From Aequorivita sublithincola DSM 14238 (GTDB lineage: Bacteria > Bacteroidota > Bacteroidia > Flavobacteriales > Flavobacteriaceae): DNA of 64,000 bases. The notes under the pieces were generated by a model. That model saw only the letters and a program-made list of their open reading frames with translations. It was not told where the DNA came from and made no database searches. Location: NCBI RefSeq assembly GCF_000265385.1, contig NC_018013.1, positions 709,001 to 773,000 on the forward strand. The letters are read 5' to 3'. Of the stretch, positions 1 through 8,638 are shown piece by piece. Position 1 is the first letter of the stretch. Every line of letters begins with the position of its first letter. Position numbers and translations under genes: made by a program.

Positions 1-387
1 ATAATCCACAAATTGGTGGATGGTGTTTTCTACTCCAGCATCATTTGCGAACGCGACAAAATTGAAGAAATAATAGATGCTAGAACTAGCGATGCCATTG
101 CTTTGGCGCTTCGGTTTAAGGCTCCTATTTTCACCTATAAAAACATTTTAGATAAAGCTGGTATTTATCTAAAAACTTCCACTTCCAAAAAAGCGCTTTC
201 CAAAAAAGAAGAAGCAGTTATAGAAAATTTAATTTTGGGAGAAGACAAAGAATCAATCAAACCTACGAGCCAAGATTATAGCAAGTTCAGTTTAACTGAG
301 TTGAACAAAATGCTAGACGAAGCCGTAACCAACGAGAATTACGAAAAAGCGGCAAGCGTGCGCGATGAAATATCCAAACGACAGTAG
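1..387 (+). CDS. Bifunctional nuclease family protein (DUF151) with UVR motif, C-terminal part
   Basis: The reading frame is open from base 1, so the gene begins before the window and only about 128 codons are visible. The segment IDARTSDAIALALRFKAPIF is typical of the end of the bifunctional nuclease (BFN/DUF151) domain. It is followed by a linker and a UVR-like helical hairpin (LTELNKMLDEAVTNENYEKA then SVRDEI), as in the UvrB/UvrC interaction motif. DUF151 plus a C-terminal UVR motif is a common architecture in Bacteroidota. Nuclease activity is known only for some plant and bacterial relatives; the substrate here is unknown. The first internal Met (base 13) is not a start. No terminator was seen downstream. 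Confidence 0.85.
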   Translation: MIHKLVDGVFYSSIICERDKIEEIIDARTSDAIALALRFKAPIFTYKNILDKAGIYLKTSTSKKALSKKEEAVIENLILGEDKESIKPTSQDYSKFSLTELNKMLDEAVTNENYEKAASVRDEISKRQ

Positions 388-473
388 GCTCGCGATTTAT
401 CGCGTGCTTCACAAATCGTTTTGAATTTTAGATTATTGTTAACCTGTCCCAAGAGTTATTGGGATATCGAAGG

Positions 474-501
474 GTTGAATTTTGAACCTCGAATTTTAAA
501 T
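474..501. repeat. Degenerate heptamer array before the nucleoside transporter gene
   Basis: Four consecutive 7-base units, GTTGAAT, TTTGAAC, CTCGAAT and TTTAAAT, follow each other without a phase break and end six bases before the ATG at 507. The consensus is roughly NTYRAAY. Similar seven-base periodicity with other consensus sequences recurs at many gene junctions in this window. Confidence 0.5.
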
Positions 502-506
502 TTTTT

Positions 507-2261
507 ATGCAGAAATATTTACTTGTAGCCATCGCGCTGTTTTTCTTCGGAAACATCTTTGGGCAGAGCATTGAAAAAACCTGGCAATTTTCAGAAGTTA
601 AAGATCAAGATGGTCTTTCCATAATCAATATCAATCCTGAAAAAGATTATTTAAAACTCGAAAATGGTTCTTTTGAATATCAAATGGCGCCGAACGACAG
701 CCTAAAATCTACTGGCGACTATATTTTTCAGAATAATTTATTAGTGCTTTTCTTCAACGAACCAAATGATAACATCAGAAGATTTCGCGTGGCTCAAGTT
801 ACGGATAGCACACTTTCACTTTCAGAAAACAATATTGAATATCAGCTAAAAGTACCGAGCGCTTCAGCTGTTGTATCACCCTTAACCGTAGTGAAATCTT
901 CAGAAATAATACCAAGTCAAGGCTTTTCAATGCAAAGTTTCTGGCGTGGAATTTTAGGAATGATTTCCTTATTAGTAATCGCATTTCTTTTTAGCGCAAA
1001 CCGAAAAGCCATCAATTGGAAAACCGTTGGCCTTGGCCTCGGTTTTCAGTTATTGATCGCTATTGGAGTTTTAAAAGTAGGTTTTATAAAAAGCGGTTTT
1101 GAAGCCGTTGGCCAACTATTTATCAACGTTTTGGAGTATACCAGAGCAGGAAGCGAATTCCTTTTTGGCGGAATGCTAGACATCAACTCATTCGGCTTTA
1201 TTTTTGCTTTTCAGGTTTTACCTACGATTATATTTTTCTCCGCATTAACTTCGGTTCTATTTTACTTCGGAATAATTCAAATAGTAGTAAAAGGAATGGG
1301 TTGGTTATTAACAAAACTGCTGAACATTTCTGGCGCTGAAAGTTTGAGTGTCGCAGGAAATATCTTCCTAGGCCAAACAGAAGCACCACTACTTATAAAA
1401 GCGTATTTGGAAAAAATGAACAAGTCTGAAATGCTTTTGGTTATGGTGGGCGGTATGGCAACTGTTGCAGGAGCCGTACTCGCAGCATACATTGGCTTTT
1501 TAGGTGGCGACGACCCTGAATTACGTCTAACTTTTGCTAAGCATCTTTTAGCTGCCTCTGTTATGGCAGCTCCAGGCGCTATCGTTATTTCAAAAATATT
1601 GTATCCGCAAACGGAACCTATTGAGACGGACGTACACGTTTCCTCAGACAAAATTGGCTCAAATTTCCTAGACGCCATTGCAAACGGAACTACCGAAGGC
1701 TTAAGGCTTGCCGTAAACGTAGGTGCTATGCTCTTGGTTTTTGTTGCGTTTATTGCTATGTTTAATGGAATAATTGGAGCGCTAGCTAGCTTTGACGGTT
1801 TTACTATTGAAGCATTAAATTTTAACTGGCAGTTTATGTCCCTTAATGAATATATAGCTAATAAAACAGCATACGACGGACTATCACTTGAATTTATTTT
1901 AGGTACCGTTTTCGCTCCCTTAATGTGGCTTATAGGAGTAGCGAAAGAAGACATGACAATGATGGGACAGCTATTAGGAATAAAACTTGCCGCAAGTGAA
2001 TTTGTAGGCTACATTCAGTTGACTGAGCTTAAAAACGTTTCAAACGAACTACACCTTAATTATGAAAAGAGCATTATTATGGCAACATATATGCTTTGCG
2101 GTTTTGCCAATTTTGCTTCTATCGGAATTCAGATTGGAGGAATTGGTTCTTTGGCACCTGGACAGCGTAAAACCCTTTCAAAATTTGGAATGAAGGCTTT
2201 AATTGGTGGAACTATCGCTTCGCTTATTTCTGCAACTATTGCGGGAATGATTATTGGGTAG
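507..2261 (+). CDS. Concentrative nucleoside transporter (CNT/NupC family) with exported N-terminal domain
   Basis: Predicted Na+- or H+-coupled nucleoside importer of the inner membrane. From about residue 145 the protein is a row of hydrophobic helices with CNT signatures: FLGQTEAPLLIKAYL near residue 288 and GFANFASIGIQIGGIGSLAPG near residue 530. Family members such as NupC are about 400 residues. This one has 584 because residues 1-20 form a signal peptide and residues 21-135 form a soluble, beta-rich, lipocalin-like segment before the first transporter helix. The following gene is thyA, so nucleoside salvage and dTMP synthesis are adjacent. Start chosen at the only ATG giving the signal peptide. 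Confident for the transporter; the N-terminal domain has no assigned function. Confidence 0.9.
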   Translation: MQKYLLVAIALFFFGNIFGQSIEKTWQFSEVKDQDGLSIININPEKDYLKLENGSFEYQMAPNDSLKSTGDYIFQNNLLVLFFNEPNDNIRRFRVAQVTDSTLSLSENNIEYQLKVPSASAVVSPLTVVKSSEIIPSQGFSMQSFWRGILGMISLLVIAFLFSANRKAINWKTVGLGLGFQLLIAIGVLKVGFIKSGFEAVGQLFINVLEYTRAGSEFLFGGMLDINSFGFIFAFQVLPTIIFFSALTSVLFYFGIIQIVVKGMGWLLTKLLNISGAESLSVAGNIFLGQTEAPLLIKAYLEKMNKSEMLLVMVGGMATVAGAVLAAYIGFLGGDDPELRLTFAKHLLAASVMAAPGAIVISKILYPQTEPIETDVHVSSDKIGSNFLDAIANGTTEGLRLAVNVGAMLLVFVAFIAMFNGIIGALASFDGFTIEALNFNWQFMSLNEYIANKTAYDGLSLEFILGTVFAPLMWLIGVAKEDMTMMGQLLGIKLAASEFVGYIQLTELKNVSNELHLNYEKSIIMATYMLCGFANFASIGIQIGGIGSLAPGQRKTLSKFGMKALIGGTIASLISATIAGMIIG

Positions 2262-2391
2262 TAATTTAAGATTCAAGGTTTCTAAGTTCAAAAATCCGCA
2301 TCGTTGACAACTAGTAGTAAATGTTCTGCTTTTCAGTTTTAATAGTTGGTTCAATTATTTATATTTAATTCCTGATTAATTTTACTTTATA

Positions 2392-3216
2392 ATGAAACAA
2401 TACCACGACCTTCTTAAGCACGTAATCGAAAACGGAACCGAAAAACAAGACCGCACAGGCACTGGCACTAAAAGTGTTTTTGGTTACCAAATGCGCTTTG
2501 ATCTTAGCGAAGGTTTCCCGATGGTTACGACTAAAAAACTTCACTTGAAATCTATCATTTACGAACTTCTATGGTTTTTGAAAGGAGATACAAATATTAA
2601 ATATCTTCAAGAAAACGGAGTGAAAATCTGGAACGAATGGGCTGATGAAAATGGTAATCTTGGACCCGTTTACGGCCACCAATGGCGAAACTGGAATAGT
2701 GAAGAAATTGACCAAATTTCAGAAATTATCCAAACCCTAAAAACAAATCCAGACAGCCGCAGAATGCTGGTAAGCGCCTGGAATCCGAGCGTAATGCCAG
2801 ATACTTCAAAACCTTTTTCTGAAAATGTTGCGAATGGAAAAGCGGCGCTTCCACCCTGTCACGCTTTCTTTCAATTTTATGTTGCGGATGGAAAATTATC
2901 GTGTCAGTTATACCAACGTAGTGCAGATAGCTTCTTGGGTGTTCCTTTCAATATTGCTTCGTATGCACTGTTTACAATGATGATGGCGCAGGTTTGTGGT
3001 TACGAACCAGGAGATTTTATACACACCTTTGGAGATGCCCATATTTACAGCAATCATTACGAACAAGTTGCGCTTCAATTGTCCCGTGAACCAAGACCTT
3101 TACCAAAAATGTTGCTCAATCCAAATGTAAAAGATATTTTTGGCTTCACTTTTGATGACTTTACACTAGTGGATTACAATCCACACCCGCACATTAAAGG
3201 TGCCGTTGCCATTTAA
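2392..3216 (+). CDS. thyA: Thymidylate synthase
   Basis: Makes dTMP from dUMP using methylene-tetrahydrofolate, in the cytoplasm. The 274-residue length fits ThyA (264 in E. coli). Visible motifs are the dUMP/folate loop [12 protein letters not shown] near residue 20, [13 protein letters not shown], the catalytic [11 protein letters not shown] (Cys156), and the C-terminal [12 protein letters not shown]. The residues between [20 protein letters not shown] form a slightly longer loop before the active-site Cys than in E. coli. It needs the dihydrofolate reductase encoded 5 kb downstream (8094-8579) to recycle dihydrofolate; the two are often neighbours but here are separated by the egtBD and aminotransferase genes. 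Confidence 0.97.
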   Translation: MKQYHDLLKHVIENGTEKQDRTGTGTKSVFGYQMRFDLSEGFPMVTTKKLHLKSIIYELLWFLKGDTNIKYLQENGVKIWNEWADENGNLGPVYGHQWRNWNSEEIDQISEIIQTLKTNPDSRRMLVSAWNPSVMPDTSKPFSENVANGKAALPPCHAFFQFYVADGKLSCQLYQRSADSFLGVPFNIASYALFTMMMAQVCGYEPGDFIHTFGDAHIYSNHYEQVALQLSREPRPLPKMLLNPNVKDIFGFTFDDFTLVDYNPHPHIKGAVAI

Positions 3217-3236
3217 ACTTAAATCAAATCCCCAAA

Positions 3237-3656
3237 ATGAAAAACTTACTTATTGTAATTTGCCTACTTTTCTCTACCTCTATTTTTGCCCAACAAGAAT
3301 GGGGCGATGTTAATAAAAACACCGTAACGCTTAAAGAAATTGGACCAATTTGGCCAGGATGTGAAGGAGGAAACGCAGCTGAACGTGACAACTGTTTCAA
3401 TCAAAAATTAGCTGGACATATTTCTAAAAACTTTAAATTTCCTCCAGGATACCAGAAAAAGGAAAAAATAAGAATTCTTGTTGATTTTATAATCAATGAA
3501 AAAGGAATGGTTGAAGTAACCGGTGTTTCCGGTGGAACAAAGGAATTGCAGGATGAAGCCAAAAGAAATATTTCGTCAATCCCAAAAATGGCAAAACCCG
3601 GAATGATGGCCGGAAAACCTCGTACTATCAAAATGACGGTTCCTTTTACATTTTAA
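3237..3656 (+). CDS. Small exported TonB C-terminal-domain-like protein
   Basis: 139 residues: a signal peptide (1-18, ending IFAQ), a conserved PIWPGCEGG segment, a second Cys about 13 residues later (ERDNCFNQKL), then a TonB/TolA C-terminal-like fold (IRILVDFIINEKGMVEVTGV to the terminal MTVPFTF). It lacks the membrane anchor and proline-rich arm of a true TonB, so it is probably soluble in the periplasm. Such PGC-motif proteins are frequent in flavobacteria and are usually labelled energy-transducer-TonB-like; their role is unproven. It is followed 13 bases later by a paralogue, which suggests one transcript. Confidence 0.75.
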   Translation: MKNLLIVICLLFSTSIFAQQEWGDVNKNTVTLKEIGPIWPGCEGGNAAERDNCFNQKLAGHISKNFKFPPGYQKKEKIRILVDFIINEKGMVEVTGVSGGTKELQDEAKRNISSIPKMAKPGMMAGKPRTIKMTVPFTF

Positions 3657-3669
3657 AACAGAAAATATA

Positions 3670-4179
3670 ATGTTGAAAAGAATCCTAATAATCACTGCTA
3701 TAATCGCCACTACTTCTTCTTTCGCTCAGGATGGAAATGTTATAGATGTTTCTGAATCTGAAATGAAGAACGGAGATGTTCCATTCGCAGTAATTGAAGT
3801 CGTCCCTGTATATCCTGGTTGCGATGAAACTAGTAATGTAGAATTGAAAAAATGCATGTCAGATAATATTGCAGCGTATGTAAACAAGAATTTTGACATG
3901 AAAAAGATTGACGCCTTAGATTTGCCTCCAAAAGTTTACAGAAGCGCTGTGCAATTTAAAATTAACAAAGAAGGTAATGTTGTGGACGTTCGCGCTCGTG
4001 CAGACATTCCGGAGATTGAAACCGAAGCGGTTCGTGTTATAAGCAATCTTCCCCAAATGAAACCTGGCAAACAAAAAGGCGAAGCAGTTGGAGTGTTGTA
4101 TTCGCTTCCTATAATTTTTAAAGTTGAACCGCCGAGAAGAGGTCAAATCAAAAAGAATAAGCAAAAGTCAAAAAACTAA
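3670..4179 (+). CDS. Small exported TonB C-terminal-domain-like protein, paralogue of the preceding gene
   Basis: 169 residues with a signal peptide (1-19, SSFAQ), the motif VVPVYPGCDET followed by KKCMSDNIAAYVNKNF, and a C-terminal TonB-like domain (VQFKINKEGNVVDVRARADI). The architecture and the pair of cysteines match the preceding protein, so the two arose by tandem duplication and then diverged. A basic tail (RRGQIKKNKQKSKN) extends past the domain. A clear intrinsic terminator follows at 4246-4279, closing the transcription unit. Confidence 0.75.
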   Translation: MLKRILIITAIIATTSSFAQDGNVIDVSESEMKNGDVPFAVIEVVPVYPGCDETSNVELKKCMSDNIAAYVNKNFDMKKIDALDLPPKVYRSAVQFKINKEGNVVDVRARADIPEIETEAVRVISNLPQMKPGKQKGEAVGVLYSLPIIFKVEPPRRGQIKKNKQKSKN

Positions 4180-4245
4180 ATAAATCAGTTTAACAACTGT
4201 TTAACGCTTACAGAACAGTCTTAAACAATTTTAATATTTATATTT

Positions 4246-4279
4246 AAAGTGTCATCAAAAAAAGATGACACTTTTTTTT
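4246..4279 (+). terminator. Intrinsic terminator after the TonB-like pair
   Basis: Perfect 11-bp stem, AAAGTGTCATC at 4246-4256 and GATGACACTTT at 4264-4274, with a 7-base A loop and a run of T through 4279. The next gene's ATG follows immediately at 4280; an in-frame ATG at 4265 lies inside the right arm. Confidence 0.85.
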
Positions 4280-5443
4280 ATGATTGCAACTGAAACATTG
4301 GTTTCTCTTTTCCTTGAAACCCGCCAACATACTGAAAATATTTGCAAACCGTTAGAGATTGAAGACTACGTTGTTCAGCCGATTGTAGATGTTTCTCCTC
4401 CCAAATGGCATCTTGGTCATACCACTTGGTTTTTTGAAGAATTCATCTTAAAACCTCACAAACCTGGCTACCAATTGTTTCACGAAGATTTCGCTTTTGT
4501 TTTCAACAGTTATTACGAAAACGTTGGTAAACGTGTAATTAGAAATGACCGTGGAAACCTCTCTCGGCCAGGCGTAGCAAAGGTTTATGATTATAGACTT
4601 TATGTTACCAATGAATTAAAGGATTTCCTTTTTGAAGAAATTTCATCAGAACTGGAAGAAATTCTTTTAATAGGAATTCATCACGAAAAGCAACATCAAG
4701 AACTGCTCACTACAGATATAAAATACATTCTAGGCAACAACCCGCTGCTTCCAAAATACAACGATTCATTTTTAGAAAATCCTGTCCAGGAATTTAAACA
4801 GAAATGGATTTTAATGGTAGAAGGTATTTATGAAATTGGTCACCACAATCCCGAAGAATTCTGTTATGACAATGAATTAGGACGACACAAAGTATATCTT
4901 CAAGGTTACAAGATTTCAAACAAACTAGTTACCAACGCAGAATATCTTGAATTTATAAATGCTGGCGGCTATAAAGATTTCAATCTTTGGCACGCTGAAG
5001 GCTGGGATTGGGTAAAAACAAACAATATTTCAGCACCTATGTATTGGCACAATATTGATGGACAATGGTATCAATATACCATGCAAGGACTTCAAAAAAT
5101 AAATCTAGATGCAGCCGTTTCACATATTTCCTATTACGAAGCATTTGCTTTTGCACAATGGAAAGATTGCCGTTTGCCAACTGAATTTGAATGGGAAGCC
5201 GCACAGAAAAACTTTGAATGGGGAAGCCGCTGGGAATGGACTGAAAGCGCGTACTTGCCATATCCCGATTACACTAAAGCACCCGGAGCCATCGGCGAAT
5301 ACAATGGGAAATTTATGGTAAACCAAAAAGTACTTCGGGGAGGCTCGGTTGCTACTTCACCAAAACACACACGACCTACTTACCGCAACTTTTTTCAAAC
5401 TAATCTGCGCTGGCAATTTACTGGATTAAGGTTAGCAAAATAA
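4280..5443 (+). CDS. egtB: Ergothioneine biosynthesis protein EgtB (non-heme iron sulfoxide synthase)
   Basis: Joins the imidazole carbon of trimethylhistidine (hercynine) to the sulfur of a thiol with O2. Residues about 1-150 are the DinB-like domain with the iron ligands: GHTTWFFEEF (His47) and GIHHEKQHQELL (HxxxHQE). The rest is a formylglycine-generating-enzyme-like fold (GRHKVYLQGYKISNKLVTNA, RLPTEFEWEAA, VLRGGSVATSPKHTRPTYRN). The ATG at 4280 is preferred over the in-frame ATG at 4265, which sits in the terminator stem of the upstream unit. egtD follows after 16 bases. EgtA, EgtC and EgtE homologues are not seen nearby, so the thiol donor cannot be read from context. Confidence 0.93.
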   Translation: MIATETLVSLFLETRQHTENICKPLEIEDYVVQPIVDVSPPKWHLGHTTWFFEEFILKPHKPGYQLFHEDFAFVFNSYYENVGKRVIRNDRGNLSRPGVAKVYDYRLYVTNELKDFLFEEISSELEEILLIGIHHEKQHQELLTTDIKYILGNNPLLPKYNDSFLENPVQEFKQKWILMVEGIYEIGHHNPEEFCYDNELGRHKVYLQGYKISNKLVTNAEYLEFINAGGYKDFNLWHAEGWDWVKTNNISAPMYWHNIDGQWYQYTMQGLQKINLDAAVSHISYYEAFAFAQWKDCRLPTEFEWEAAQKNFEWGSRWEWTESAYLPYPDYTKAPGAIGEYNGKFMVNQKVLRGGSVATSPKHTRPTYRNFFQTNLRWQFTGLRLAK

Positions 5444-5459
5444 TTACGACTATCCATTT

Positions 5460-6431
5460 ATGATAAAAACCAACCCAAATTTATTGAACACCTCCTTTAA
5501 GAAAGAAGTCTTTGAGGGACTCACTAGTTTTCCAAAACATCTTTCTTCAAAATATTTTTACGACAAAAAAGGCGACAAACTTTTTCAGGATATTATGGCG
5601 ATGCCAGGATATTATTTAACGGATTGTGAATTTCAGATACTTTCCACACATACCGAAACCATCGGCGAACTTTTCCGTGATCGTGAAAATGGTTTGGATT
5701 TAATAGAATTGGGTGCTGGCGACGGTAAAAAGACAAAAGTTTTGTTGAAGTATATGGTTGAAAACAACTTCAACTTCACATATAAACCCATAGACATTAG
5801 TGAAAATGCAGTTGAAATGCTCTCTAGCAATCTCTCTGAAGAAATGCCCAGACTAACAGTAGATGCTGAAGTTGGTGAGTATTTTGAAGTTTTGGAAAGA
5901 CTAAAAGGTTTCAACAAACGCAAAAAAGTAATTATGTTTCTGGGAAGCAACATTGGCAATCTAAAACATCCAAAAGCAATCGATTTTCTATCGAAATTAA
6001 AAGATGCCATGCTTCCGGAAGATCTACTTTTTATGGGTTTTGACCAAAAAAAGAATCCGCAAACTATTCTGAATGCTTATAACGATGAAACTGGAATTAC
6101 AGCAGCTTTCAACAAAAATGTTTTGACAAGGATAAACCGTGAATTAGGTGGGAATTTTCAAGTTGAAAAATTTAAACACTGGGAAATGTACGACCCAGAA
6201 AACGGTACAGCAAAAAGTTTTCTCGTTGCTACTGAAGCTATGGAAGTAACGGTTGAAGCAATAAACCAAACCGTAAATTTTGACCAATGGGAAACCATCC
6301 ACACCGAAATTTCACAAAAATATGACGATAAAATAGTGAGTTGGTTGGCAGCAGAATCTGGATTGGAAATTGAAACTTCCTTTACCGATGAAAAGGAATA
6401 TTATAAGAATTATCTTTTTAGAAAGGCTTGA
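5460..6431 (+). CDS. egtD: L-histidine N-alpha-methyltransferase EgtD
   Basis: Makes hercynine by three SAM-dependent methylations of histidine, the first step of ergothioneine synthesis. 323 residues, as expected. N-terminal KYFYDKKGDKLFQDIMAMPG and YYLTDCEF, SAM-binding LIELGAGDGKKTKVLLKYM near residue 80, and FLGSNIGNL near residue 160 are family hallmarks. Adjacent and co-directional with egtB, so the two probably form an operon. The coding region is followed by a five-unit heptamer array and then a convergent aminotransferase gene. Confidence 0.95.
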   Translation: MIKTNPNLLNTSFKKEVFEGLTSFPKHLSSKYFYDKKGDKLFQDIMAMPGYYLTDCEFQILSTHTETIGELFRDRENGLDLIELGAGDGKKTKVLLKYMVENNFNFTYKPIDISENAVEMLSSNLSEEMPRLTVDAEVGEYFEVLERLKGFNKRKKVIMFLGSNIGNLKHPKAIDFLSKLKDAMLPEDLLFMGFDQKKNPQTILNAYNDETGITAAFNKNVLTRINRELGGNFQVEKFKHWEMYDPENGTAKSFLVATEAMEVTVEAINQTVNFDQWETIHTEISQKYDDKIVSWLAAESGLEIETSFTDEKEYYKNYLFRKA

Positions 6432-6438
6432 TGTTTGG

Positions 6439-6473
6439 TGACGGATGACGTATGACGTATGACGGATGACGGA
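6439..6473. repeat. Heptamer tandem array TGACGKA x5
   Basis: Units TGACGGA, TGACGTA, TGACGTA, TGACGGA, TGACGGA lie head to tail between the convergent egtD and aminotransferase genes, starting eight bases after the egtD stop. Only one position (G/T) varies. One of several heptamer arrays in this window. Confidence 0.85.
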
Positions 6474-6511
6474 AGAAATTATGGAAATTAAACTTTTAAA
6501 CTAATCGACTT

Positions 6512-7597
6512 CTAAACACATCGACTCAAAACCCCAATAAGTTTATCTATTTCTTCCTCAGTATTATAATAATGAAAACTCACCCGAATCCCACCACCTC
6601 TTGGAGAACAAATAATATCATACTCCTGAAGTTTTTTAAATAATTCTCTATCACCTTTAAGATTGAAAATTGAAGAATGCTTTTCGCGAAGTAGTGTGTC
6701 ATTTTTCAACAACCCCATTTCAGTAAAATGCCCCTTCGCTTTGGCTGAAAGTGAAGCTATCTTTTGATAGATATTATCATTCCCTAACTTTTCCTGAAAT
6801 AACATTGCCTGTTCTAAACTCCCATAATTTAAAGTGTCTTGGTGTCCAGGTTCAAAATGTTTCATAAAAGTGGTTTCCGTAGCCAAACTTTCAAATTTTT
6901 CTGCGGAATTAAAACCGATTGTTTTCGGAAAAATTCGTTCCCGAGCAGATTCTTTAACCATTATAAAACCGTTGCCATAACCCGCAGTTAGCCATTTATA
7001 GGCACTTGCTCCTAAAACGTCAATGGCGTTATCAGCAAAACTGAAATTTTCAGTTCCCAAATATTGAGTTCCATCTGCAATCAAAAGTAGGTTTGGGTGC
7101 TTGTCTTTTAACCCTTTCAGAAATTCAAAATCAATCTTTATTCCGCTGAGCCATTGCACGATGCTAAACATAAAAACATCAGGTTTATGTTTTGCGACCG
7201 CGGCTTCAATATTTTTTTCTAAATTTTCATCTATTTCGGCATAGCAAACGTCAAAATCACGCGTTTCCACTGGCCAATTTATTGAAGGATAATCATCTTT
7301 TAGAAGCAACACTTTTTGACCTTTTGGAAGTCCTTCCAATACAGTATTTATTGCGAAAGATACGTTTGGCACCAAGGCAATTTCATCTGGAGAAGCATCA
7401 AAAAAGTCAGCCACTTTTTGCCTAATTTGTTCAATATGAAGTTTGTGTTTATCACGAAAAACGCTGGCATGATTCATCAAATCTAAATCGTGTTGGCGGC
7501 GCCATTCAATCACCGGCTTTGGAATTACACCATTTGAAGCGGTATTCAGATAAATACAAGATTCTAAAGCGGGAAAGTGTTTTCTTAAATCTTCCAT
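6512..7597 (-). CDS. Class V aminotransferase-fold PLP enzyme
   Basis: Cytoplasmic PLP enzyme of the cysteine desulfurase/aminotransferase class V fold. The family start pattern EDLRKHFPALESCIYLNTAS is followed by ALVPNVSFAINTVLEGL (phosphate loop), LLIADGTQYLG (cofactor Asp) and LGASAYKWLTAGYGNGF (Schiff-base Lys). The C-terminus RGGGIRVSFHYYNTEEEIDKL is also typical. An in-frame ATG at 7645 would add 16 residues and leave only 14 bp to the divergent gene at 7660; the Met at 7597 begins the conserved region and is preferred. It could be a desulfurase-like or kynureninase-like enzyme; the substrate is not predictable. Confidence 0.85.
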   Translation of the reverse strand: MEDLRKHFPALESCIYLNTASNGVIPKPVIEWRRQHDLDLMNHASVFRDKHKLHIEQIRQKVADFFDASPDEIALVPNVSFAINTVLEGLPKGQKVLLLKDDYPSINWPVETRDFDVCYAEIDENLEKNIEAAVAKHKPDVFMFSIVQWLSGIKIDFEFLKGLKDKHPNLLLIADGTQYLGTENFSFADNAIDVLGASAYKWLTAGYGNGFIMVKESARERIFPKTIGFNSAEKFESLATETTFMKHFEPGHQDTLNYGSLEQAMLFQEKLGNDNIYQKIASLSAKAKGHFTEMGLLKNDTLLREKHSSIFNLKGDRELFKKLQEYDIICSPRGGGIRVSFHYYNTEEEIDKLIGVLSRCV

Positions 7598-7659
7598 AAG
7601 TGGGTGTTCAAAACGATGAAAAATAGGTATTTTTACAAGACGCATAAAAGTAACTAACT

Positions 7660-8097
7660 ATGTTTTCAAAAACTAAAAAAACCGACAGAATTGATCCCGA
7701 ACAACGCGAACAATATGAATACGCTCGCCACAGAATAAAGCAGAAAAAGAGTTTGATGCGCCATTTTATTTTGTTTTTGGTGGGGTCTGTTTTACTTATT
7801 ATTATCAATCCAGTTTTGGGTTATGGAAACGATTTCTTCATAAAAGATTGGTTTATTTGGGCTATTTTAATTTGGACATTTATATTTCTTGTTCATCTTT
7901 TCAATGTTTTTGTAATGAATAAATTCATGGACAAAGAATGGGAAGACCGCCAGCTTGAAAAACTGAAAGCCAAGCAAGCAACTCGTATTGCTGAACTTCA
8001 GAAAAAAGTTGATACCGAATTACAACTGCCAACAACACAGCCAGACACTCTAAAAAAAAATGAACTGAACAATCCCTTACCTCCAGACGTACAATGA
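7660..8097 (+). CDS. 2TM domain membrane protein
   Basis: 145 residues. A basic N-terminus (EYARHRIKQKKSLMRHFILF) leads into two hydrophobic helices (about 28-48 and 60-82) joined by a short loop, then a charged tail (MDKEWEDRQLEKLKAKQATR) predicted to be coiled. This matches the 2TM domain family, widespread in flavobacteria and sometimes fused to LytTR regulators. No function is known. The stop overlaps the start of folA by four bases (ATGA), implying translational coupling. Confidence 0.8.
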   Translation: MFSKTKKTDRIDPEQREQYEYARHRIKQKKSLMRHFILFLVGSVLLIIINPVLGYGNDFFIKDWFIWAILIWTFIFLVHLFNVFVMNKFMDKEWEDRQLEKLKAKQATRIAELQKKVDTELQLPTTQPDTLKKNELNNPLPPDVQ

Positions 8098-8579
8098 TTA
8101 CAATGATAGCCGCCGCTGGCGAAAATAACGAACTTGGAAAAGACAACGGTTTAGTTTGGCATCTGCCAGACGATTTTAAACGGTTTAAACAATTAACCAC
8201 TGGTCACAATATAATTATGGGCAGGAGGACTTTTGACTCTTTTGATAAACTGCTACGCAACAGAAAACACATCGTTATTACTCGCAATAAAGAGTATAAA
8301 AAAGAAGGAGCGGTAGTGGTTCATAGTATGGAAGAAGCGCTTAAATTGTGCAAAGATGACGCTGAACCTTTTATAATTGGTGGTGGTGAAATTTACACAA
8401 CGGGACTTCCCTTCGCAGATAAAATTGAACTAACCCGAGTTCACGGAACTTTTAAAGATGCAGATACTTTTTTTCCAGAATTTTCAACGGATGAGTGGCA
8501 ACTTGTTTCTGAAGTTGAGCACGGAACGGATGAGAAACACAAGTATTCATTTACTTATGAAACTTGGTTGAAAAGGTAA
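8094..8579 (+). CDS. folA: Dihydrofolate reductase
   Basis: Reduces dihydrofolate to tetrahydrofolate with NADPH. 161 residues. N-terminal MIAAAGENNELGKDNGLVWH and LPDDFKRFK (catalytic acid Asp in LPDD), the NADPH motif IIMGRRTFDSF, and FIIGGGEIYTTGLPFADKIELTRVH are diagnostic. Starts within the stop of the 2TM gene. It complements thyA at 2392-3216. Confidence 0.97.
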   Translation: MITMIAAAGENNELGKDNGLVWHLPDDFKRFKQLTTGHNIIMGRRTFDSFDKLLRNRKHIVITRNKEYKKEGAVVVHSMEEALKLCKDDAEPFIIGGGEIYTTGLPFADKIELTRVHGTFKDADTFFPEFSTDEWQLVSEVEHGTDEKHKYSFTYETWLKR

Positions 8580-8638
8580 CTTAACTGAAGTTAGCACCAT
8601 TTCTATTTTTATAATTATCACACTTAGAATCTTGCAAA

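Noticed and set aside
1277..1954. A 225-residue minus-strand open frame opposite the nucleoside transporter
   Set aside because: It lies wholly inside a well-supported gene; its composition is the complement of a membrane-protein gene and no family is recognisable.
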